Assembly: GCA_949128115.1 (NCBI GenBank)
Contig: OX421966.1
Coordinates: 61,625,416-61,689,415, forward strand
Source: Anaspis maculata
Lineage: Eukaryota; Arthropoda; Insecta; Coleoptera; Scraptiidae
Direction: 5' to 3'
DNA: 64,000 bases
Position 1 is the first letter of the stretch; every line of letters begins with the position of its first letter. The notes below the pieces were generated by a model that worked only from the letters and a program-made list of their open reading frames with translations, was not told the origin of the DNA and searched no databases. Of the stretch, positions 23,701 to 32,700 are shown in pieces. Made by a program: the position numbers and the translations under genes.

Positions 23701-26700
23701 AAAGTAGTTCGAATTTGACCTCAAAACTGCGGCATTTAGAAAATTTAGACTTTTGAAGATAAGGAATCTCGAGTTATGAACTAGAAGTGGATGGTTCGAT
23801 TTTAATCTCGAAATTTAGACATTAAAAATTCAATCGTTCAAAGACGGGAGAATTCAACTCCTGAACTCGGAGTATTTTGACTTCATTCTCGAAATTGCGA
23901 CATTGAAGCTCAAAAAACTTTGACTTTTGAAGACGGAAAATTAACTTTCGAGCTCGAAGTACTCCAACTCGAGTCTCTCTAAATTTTGATATGAAAACTC
24001 AAAATATTTTCACCTTCGAAAGCGAAAAATTTCGACTTTCAAAGACGAAAAATTTTAAGTTTGGAGATGAAAAATTTCGACTTTCAAGTCTACCAAAATT
24101 AAAACTTAGAGCCAAGACTTACCGACAGAAAATTATTTGTCGAGTAATTCGTCTTGACTCTGAACTGATTATTGGTATTTTTTGCATTTCACATGTCCTT
24201 TTTCAAAAATCCTTCTTGCTAAACTCATGAGTGATGACATAATATGGCAAACCTATAGTGTGATCAATTGAATTCCTGATTGAGGCAGGTGGCCTGGTCG
24301 AAATCAGAGGTGCGAAGCTGCATTTGGCTAGGGCACAGCCTGCCTAAATTAGGAATTCAATTGATCACACGATAAATAAAAAAATGATGAATAGTCCAGT
24401 AAAATAAGGATTTAACTTGGAACAAATTAGGGGCAGGATGAAAAAAATATGGCGATGTAGAGAATGAAAAATTGAATGAGAAAAACCAAAATTTCATATC
24501 CAGTCATCCCGAGAACCATGGAAAAAATGGAGAAGATGGAAAAACATGCTCCGCGATCTTTCTTTTGAAACGGTGAGAGAACGGTGAGAGATGTGTGAAA
24601 ACTGCAACGACAAAGTTGTAGGGAATTCAATAATCTACAAAAAAGTTCCTAGGGGCATATGTCTAACTTCTTCAGTTTAGCCGTTTATTGCAGTCAAAGT
24701 TGCGCGCCAGTTTAGTGAAGTGAAAAAACTGTCCGCGTAACCTTCCTTCTTGGATGCTGTGAGAACGACAAGAGATATCAAAAAATTGTGAGCAACAAGT
24801 TGTAGAGAATTGAATGCTCCACTAGAAAATTTTCAATACCAATTATTATCTCTTTTAGTTTAGCCGTGAATTACGTTCGAAGTTGCGCGACGATCCTGTT
24901 GATAAAGTGGTTCTTCTGGAAAACTTACAAAAACGCTAGACTCGATGAAAAAACTATGACAATGTAGAGGATAAAAAACTGGATCTAAAAAACCAAAGTG
25001 TCATTTCACACCGTTTCGGGAAACCTGAGAGAAAAAAAAGAAAAACTTGAAAAATAGTGATTTGCACTCGCAGCTTCCTCATTGAATACTGAAATGAACG
25101 TAATGAATATGGAAAATCTGAACAAATTAGCTTGTAGAGGATTAAATGATCTATAGAAAATCCCGTGATGTCATGTATGCATCTTTGTCGACTTAGCTGC
25201 GGAGCGCTATCAAAGTTGGGGTACATGACTCGTGACGCGTCGCATATGTGGTGAAACTGGCACGACGTTGCGGTCATTGTTTAATTGATTATAAGACATG
25301 ATCAAATGATTTGAAAAAATTGCGTGCTTTGTTCAACGTCTGGCTAGCTACTTATTGTTAGAATTATCATTATCACATTGTCTTCCTAAACGACAATGCA
25401 GGAAACGTCAGAACAGGTGGCTCCACCGCAGTGGTGGCAAAACTTGGTACACTTAAGGTCAGCTTTTCTGCAACCACAAAGCTTCTCGCAGTTTTTCAAG
25501 CATCTGCAGGAAATCAGCCGTAGCAGATTTTCGAGAGCTACGTTATCCTGGGTTCTAATAGGCATCAACAGAGAAATGTTCAATTTCCAACCCCATTGTT
25601 CAGGTGGACAGTTGTTTATCATCTCCGAGCTGTTGTTGAATGATCATTGTTCATCAGAAATCAGTTGGAAAACATCTCATTATCTAACGTGAATCACGTT
25701 TTTCAATTATTATAGAATAGAATAGAATAGAAATATATATTTGTCTTCACCATTCGGTATACAAAGGTAAAAGAAATTGCATTCAATAATAAAAATAATG
25801 TACAACAACAGTAGTATTTAAAATGTTTCCAAACAATACAATACCATACACACAATACATATCAATCGAAAGATATTTTTATCTCCAATATTAGAGAAGT
25901 TTTATAAAACTATAAGAAATACATATAAGGATTTTAAATGTGCCGAGAAAGTTTTAATTTAAGAGGGAGGCAGAACAGAGGGTGAACCTTCATTCCTCGA
26001 TCAGTGCTGCAAATTTAGTAACTGCGGAGACGAAATTGTAGATGTTGTTGATTTTTTCTTTGTCGAGATTTGTGAAAATAGAATGGAAGTTCTCATATGT
26101 GATTCCCGTTAATTGGCCGAGCAACCAGTGACTTCTTGGTTGGGCAAGAATGGGGCAAGTGCAAAACAAATGGAAGAGGTCGTGGACGAGTCCGGTGTTA
26201 CAGAAAGGACATGGTTCATCTTGGTCGATTACAAGTTTGGTTTTGTTTATATAAAGTCGCAATTTTGCATGGTAACCGAGCTTTATTTGGCTAATAAGTC
26301 GAATTCTATTGATGGGAATATGGAGAGCCAGGTAGTGATTGTGATTCATCGAATGGACAGTGTTACTAAGGATGCTTCTGTATATTCTGCTGTAAGGTGA
26401 AGTGATTGCATTGTTTTTGTCTTTTGTTTTCAGGTGTAATGTGCAGATATCTAAGATTTCGGTTATATCAGACTGGGTGAAGAGTGAGTCATTGTTGAGG
26501 AGATGCGTTATATTGTTATTCTGCAACAGGTTTCTGAATTGCGTGAACCAATTGTATTTAATGTTATTGGTGGGGGACGAGTCTAAATTCTTCAATCTAT
26601 TAAGACAAAGTTTGGGTAGTCTTGAGCTCGGCATCTTCTGCACTTTGTACCACCATCTAAGGGAGCTTTTTATAACGTCAAGTTCCATGTGATTCAGATC

Positions 26701-29700
26701 CGCTTCGAAGCGTACAAAGCTGTTTGGAGTTGTTGCGGGTAAATGTAAAAGAGACTTTATGAACTTGACTTGGACCTTTTCTAAGTTTTCGATGTGTCTG
26801 AGGGACCAAACTTCAGATGCGTAGAGGAGAGTTGTTTTTACCAGAGATTGGAACAGTTTAATTTTTGTCTGCCATGAATCAGATTTTCCACCTGTTAGTA
26901 TTTTGAACACACTGCCAATTGCGACCGTCGCTTTCGAATTAAAGTGTCCCTGTGCCTTCAGAAACAGGCCCGACGAGCTGAACGGGACACCCAAGTACGT
27001 AAATTTGCTGACTATTTCAAGTTTTTGTGATCCGTAAAAATAGTTATCATTGTATTGGGGTGGGCCCTTACTGAATATCATTACTTTGGTTTTATCTGTG
27101 TTGACAGTTAAATGAAGTCTTGCCGAGAATTGTTCTATAGCTTTAAGTTTGTTTTGCAAGTCAACTGGTGAATCTGCGAATATGGCGATATCGTCAGCAT
27201 ACATCAGCGCAATGACATCCACAATCCCATCTATGTTCAAACCTCCAAAACCAAGACCTCTCATATAGGATTCGAGTTCGCCAATAAAAAGGGAAAAGAA
27301 TAGGGGACTAAGAGGATCTCCCTGAAGTACTCCCGTGGTGATTCTGATCTTGTCGGTGAGCCCAGCTCCCGTCCTGACCCGAACGAAAGCATCACCGTAA
27401 GCCCTGCTGAAAACCCTGACGAATTTTCCACTGATTCCCAAAAGGTACAACTTTTCCCATAAAAGACTATGTTCAACAGAATCGAACGCGGATCTAAAGT
27501 CGATAAAACAGACGTAAACCTTTCTTTTCCGTAATCTGAGATGCAGCTGGATGATGGATGTCAAAACAAATATATTATCGATGCAACTCCTCGCCCTTCG
27601 AAATCCCGACTGACTTTCCGGGATCAATTCTTTTTCCTCGGCCCACGCATTCAACCTCAAAAAGAATATCTGGCTGAAAAGTTTGGGTATGGTGTTACAA
27701 AGAGCTATCCTTCTGTAATTGACAGGATCTTGCGTATTGCCCTTCTTATAAATCATAGAAAAAATGCAATCATTCCAGCCGGTTGGTATAAATTCCCTAT
27801 TAATGATATCGTTAAACAAAAGTAAGAGAGACCGTCTGTGCTCAAGGGGTAGGGCTTTTAGGAATTCATTGCTGATCATGTCGGGTCCGGAAGCTTTCCC
27901 GTTTTTTAGGTGTGACAGGCAGACGTTCAACTCAGAGAGGGTTATGGGGTCGTCCAAAAAAGGGTGTGAAGCGTCAAAGAAAGTGTCAATCGGAGAATTT
28001 GGTCGAAAGTAAAGAGACGCCATATGTGTCTGCCACACTGATGGTGCTATTGGGTTTACTCGCGGCGTTCGATTAAAAGAGCGGACCGTTCTCCAAAACT
28101 CAGAAGCATCCTTCACATTCGAAAGGGCCTGTCGTCTACTAGAATAGTAATTGTTTTTGCTGATCTGAACTGTAGTTTTGAAACTTTTTTTTGCGTCTAT
28201 ATATTCGGACAAAAAGCTATCTTGGAATCCATTTTTTTTACATAATTTTAATTTGGTTTTGGCTGTTTTTTTTGCTTCTCTACAAGGTCTATCGAACCAT
28301 GGTTTGGAATGGCTATTATTAGATGTACGAGTTCCTCGGTGCGTGACTTTTAACATCCCGGAGTTGCAGGCTGCATTTCTAACATTTTCTATAAAAGTAT
28401 TCCGATGTTCCTCGACTGACGAGTTTTGTATTATATTTATGCTGTTGAGCGCCGCCACGTATCTACCTTTGAAGTCCTCACGCCATATAAACTTTACCGA
28501 GTAATTCTCCACAGGGTCACCCTTACTCGAAATTAATGGGGCTTGCCACCGCGAGCCATGGGAGAGACTGACACAGCATGGAAAGTGATCGGAGTTGAAA
28601 AGTTTGTCAGTTACAAGAAAGTCTTGGAGTAAAATCTGCCCCTCCATGTTTGACCAGCACAAGTCCACAACACTCTTACCATTTTTACTCACAAAAGTGT
28701 ACCCGGCAGGGGAGTCACTAGGGGATCGACCATTCAACACGAAAAAGCCTCTCCCGGTCAAAATGTCAAGGAACTCTTTGCCTCTTTGATTATGCGTTTT
28801 GTCCGCGGTGGTTCTAGAGTTACTAAAGCCGTTGCCTTCCATGGTACCTTCCTCCATCTGGTTACCGTAACCGATTCTAGCGTTGAAGTCGCCCGTCAAA
28901 AAAACAGGAACATCGCGATCCGTTACCCTCTGTAGTGCCTCCTCCAATAGTTCGGCAGATGTTTCACAGTTTAAACTTGGTGGAAAGTAGAAAATACCTA
29001 AAACAAACATATATTCATTGTCATGAACCAAAATAATAATCCAATACTCTTTGTTGTCCAGTATAGAGAAAGAAGGGAATTTCTTTTTATTTATCAGAAC
29101 TGATATGCCACCACTCGGTCTACCTACACCAGTAGATTTTTTTGCATAACTAAATACAGCAGCAAAATCATTATCAAGTTTTTGTTGACAAAAAATGAAA
29201 GATTCTTTATAGATCCAGGTTTCAACAAAAGCAACAATGTCAAAATTCAAAATAAAGTCCATGTCTGATGAGTCCAGATTAAGGACATTTTTGATGCCAT
29301 TAACGTTCCAGAATATTATATTCGAGGTGACCGGGCGCAGCGTGTATGAAAAAGGTTGCTCGACTTCGTTCGATATCAGTGGAGAGGTGTTATGATGGTA
29401 ATTCTCAGGCGTGTTTATGTTCATATGCGGTGCGTTCTTCAACTGGTGCGGCTCTTCTTTTCTCTTTTTCGGTGGTGATTGCTACGCTGATGCTGAATTA
29501 TATGTGGTGTTTTTTCGTAGAATTTCCGTGTGTTTGATATAGCATGGGCATTGGCGATCGTTTGCTGCATGTATTCTCTGTTTCTGGGGGAATCCTGAGC
29601 GCCGACAGTTGATACAGTCGAAATCTTGTGCGTCGCAGGTCGCCGCTCTGTGATCGCCGCCGCAGCGGTGGCATGTTTCCTTTTCTTGTTTGCAGTACTT

Positions 29701-32700
29701 GCTGACATGATTGAACAGACAGCATTTGAAACACATCGCCACTGATAGTTGTTCTTTGATGTAAATATTCGTCAAATTAATGACGATAGTTTGCTTCTTC
29801 AGTAGGAGTTTTGCAAATTCTGGTTCGGCTTCGAAAGTCCAGTCTTTTTTTGTTTGATTTCGGCATGGTTTCGCTATCACATATTTGAGTTTCTTTTTTA
29901 TTTCTGCTTCATCAGTTATTCTGGCAATATCTTCGTTTTGTTTGATGATGTCTTCGTAAATATCTTCAAGTGGGATTTCGTTTTGTAGTCCGCATAGTGT
30001 AATTGTCGGGTTTCTTGGTTTCTTTTCTGCTACTTCGATGTCTTGCTCCTTATTAATTTCTTCGATTAGTTTATTTTTTTGTTGTTCTGATTTTGCGATT
30101 ATCAACATCTTATCTGTGCTCATTTTTATTACATTCTTTACGCCTCCGTCTATGTCTTGCGGTTTCAGCTTTTTTCCAACTTGGGTCCATCTTTTGGAGA
30201 TGTCTTGGCCGTCTTTTGTTTTAATGATTACCTCGTTTGATTTTGTTGTTTGAGGTGGTGTTGTCCATGGTTTCAGGGCTTCTTTGACTTGAGCGCTCGT
30301 TATTTCCGGATATGTTTTCATTGTTTCAGCGTACGTTGCTTGTCTCGGAGGTTGTTGTTGGCGGCGTTGTGCTCTGGTCGTTTGTAGCTCTAATTTTTGT
30401 TCTATCATTTTGTGTTTCAATTTGAGATCCAGATTTTGTTGGATGAGCTTCATTTTTTCGATGCGGGTGCGATAGACTCGTCTCTCCATTTTTCGACTGA
30501 CGTCATATATTTGTAAAATGGCGTCAGTGGTTTTGGTTTGCTCCTCTTTTTCGAAAATTATTTTGCCCTTTTCTTCTTTTGTTGTGGCGGCTCTGATTAC
30601 TGCTAATGCCTTCAGTAGGTCTGCTGCATCCTCTTCTTCTCCCCTTTCATCTCTTTCTTCGTCTACGTGTTCATCCGCCGAGGTGTAATCTTCCATGTTC
30701 GTTTCCGATTCTTCGTCTGACAATCCTACCTTCGTCAGGTCTGGGCTAGACTTTACAGATCTGAAACGTTTCGGTGGTGGTGATTTCATTGTGAGGTCCG
30801 TGAGACTTCCTATGCAGGGACCCCTGTGGCCTCTGCAGGAGCGGAGAGTCTGATACGGCCCTGTATTCTGTTATGTATGAGGAGCGTTGCGGCGATAAGC
30901 GAGCGTATAAAGAACTGCAGCCAATTTGGCAACCGGTGACACTCAAGAACTGTTTTCACTCAAATCACTGGAAAGCTCGGGTTGCAAAGCACAGGTTGGT
31001 CAAGTCTCGAACTTTTTAGCAGATTTTAGCACTTAAAGAAGAACGATTTGTAAGCGAACGACACTTCGAACACACGCCTTGTTCCGCCATCTTGAATCAT
31101 CTCTCTTTTTCAATTATTATACATATTGTGTTACAAAATACGAGTACTTTCTCAGTTTCAAGCCTGAGTTCCACGATACTATTTTCGTACTATTTTGATG
31201 CTATAAATATATGATTAGAAACGACAAATTCAGAAATTCCCCAGTAAGTACAGTGACACTCACGACTTTAATTTTGCCAAACAAGAAACTTTATACATAA
31301 CAAAGCGTTCATCCGCGGAGTTACATTTCCAACAATAGTTACCAGACGTTCAACAAAGCAAGCAATTTTTTCAAATCATTAAATCATGTTTTTCAATCAA
31401 CTGAACAATGACCGCAACGTCGTGCCAGTTTGACCACATATGCGACGCGTCACTAGTCATGTACCCCAACTTTGATAGCGCTCCGCAGCTAAGTCCACAA
31501 AGATGCATACATGTCATCACGGCATTTTCTATAGATTATTTAATCCTTTACAAGCTAGTTTGTTCAGATTTTCCATATTAATGACGTTTATTTCAGTATT
31601 CAATGAGGAAGCTGGGAGTGCATATCGCTATTTTCCAACATTTTCTTTTTTTTTTCTTAGATTTCCCGAAACGGTGTGAAATGAAACTTTGGTTTTTTGG
31701 ATCCAGTCTTCCATCCTCTACATTATCATAGTTTTTTCATCGAGTCTAGGGTTTTTGTAAGTTTTCCAGAAGAACCACTTTATCAACAGGATTGTCGCGC
31801 AACTTCGAACGTGGTTCACGGCTGAACTAGAAAAGATAATGATTGGCCTTGAAGATTTTCTAGTGGAGCATTCAATTCTCTACAACTTTGTCGCTCACAA
31901 TTTTTTGATATCTCTTGTCGTTCTCACAGCATCCAAGAAGGAAGGTCACGCGGACAGTTTTTCCACTTCACTAGACCGGCGCGCAACTTTGACTGCAATA
32001 AACGGCTAAACTGAAGAGGTTAGACATATGCCCCCAGGGACTTTTTTGTAGATTATTGAGTTCCCTACAACTTTGTTTGTGACAGTTTTCACACATCTCT
32101 CACCGTTCTCTCACCGTTTCAAAAGAAAGATCGCGGCGCATGTTTTTCCATCTTCTCCATTTTTTTTCCATGGTTCCCGGAATGACTAAGAATGAAACTT
32201 TGGTTTTTCTTATTCATTTTTTCATTCTCTACATCGCCATATTTTTTTCATCCTGCCCCTAATTTGTTCCAACTTTGGCCTAAAAATCGCCTCATTTTAC
32301 TGGACTAGAAAATGGCTCATCTTCTTCTGGTTTTCAATACATATTTTCCACATAATGTCGCCCGGTTTGCAACTTAGAGTTTTCTGAAAAGGATATGCGA
32401 GAAATAACAAAAGTTCACTCCCGGTTGAATCAAAAAATTCAATCATGAAATATTTACTTAGTTATTTCAAAATTTTCTCTGGTGAATTTTAGCGTATGCA
32501 TTTCCTGTAGTCAGTCAACAGGCACTGACCCCGAAATCACCAGAGAAAATCCTTGATTAGCTATTTCATGATTAGGCTGATTATTTGGTGCAGCCGGGTG
32601 TAAGTGAGAAGACGGACGAATCAATTAATCAACAGAATGATTCATCTACAGCATGATTAGTTCAAGCGATAATGTCAGCCGATACTTCATTTTATTTTTC

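Larger units (their letters stand above)
25715..31105 (-). mobile_element. Apparently full-length non-LTR retrotransposon (LINE)
   Basis: A 5.39 kb element on the minus strand with a ~316-nt 5'UTR, ORF1 (gag-like) and ORF2 (endonuclease plus reverse transcriptase). Its 3' tail is made of repeated TTCTA units, not poly(A). Perfect 16-bp target duplications flank it and both frames are open, so the insertion is probably recent. The gag-like CCHC knuckles, an APE-type endonuclease and the YADD reverse transcriptase place it among the Jockey/CR1/I-like groups. The clade is not resolved by eye. Confidence 0.92.
24393..32308. mobile_element. Large foldback element with ~975-bp arms, hosting a LINE
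   Basis: The left arm (~24393-25365) and right arm (~31327-32308) are inverted near-copies. For example, GCGCTATCAAAGTTGGGGTAC near 25207 pairs with GTACCCCAACTTTGATAGCGC near 31460. Without the nested LINE (25715-31105 plus one target copy) the element would be about 2.5 kb. It carries one small minus-strand Cys-rich frame at 25386-25622. It sits inside the second intron of BAG gene 6. Confidence 0.8.
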
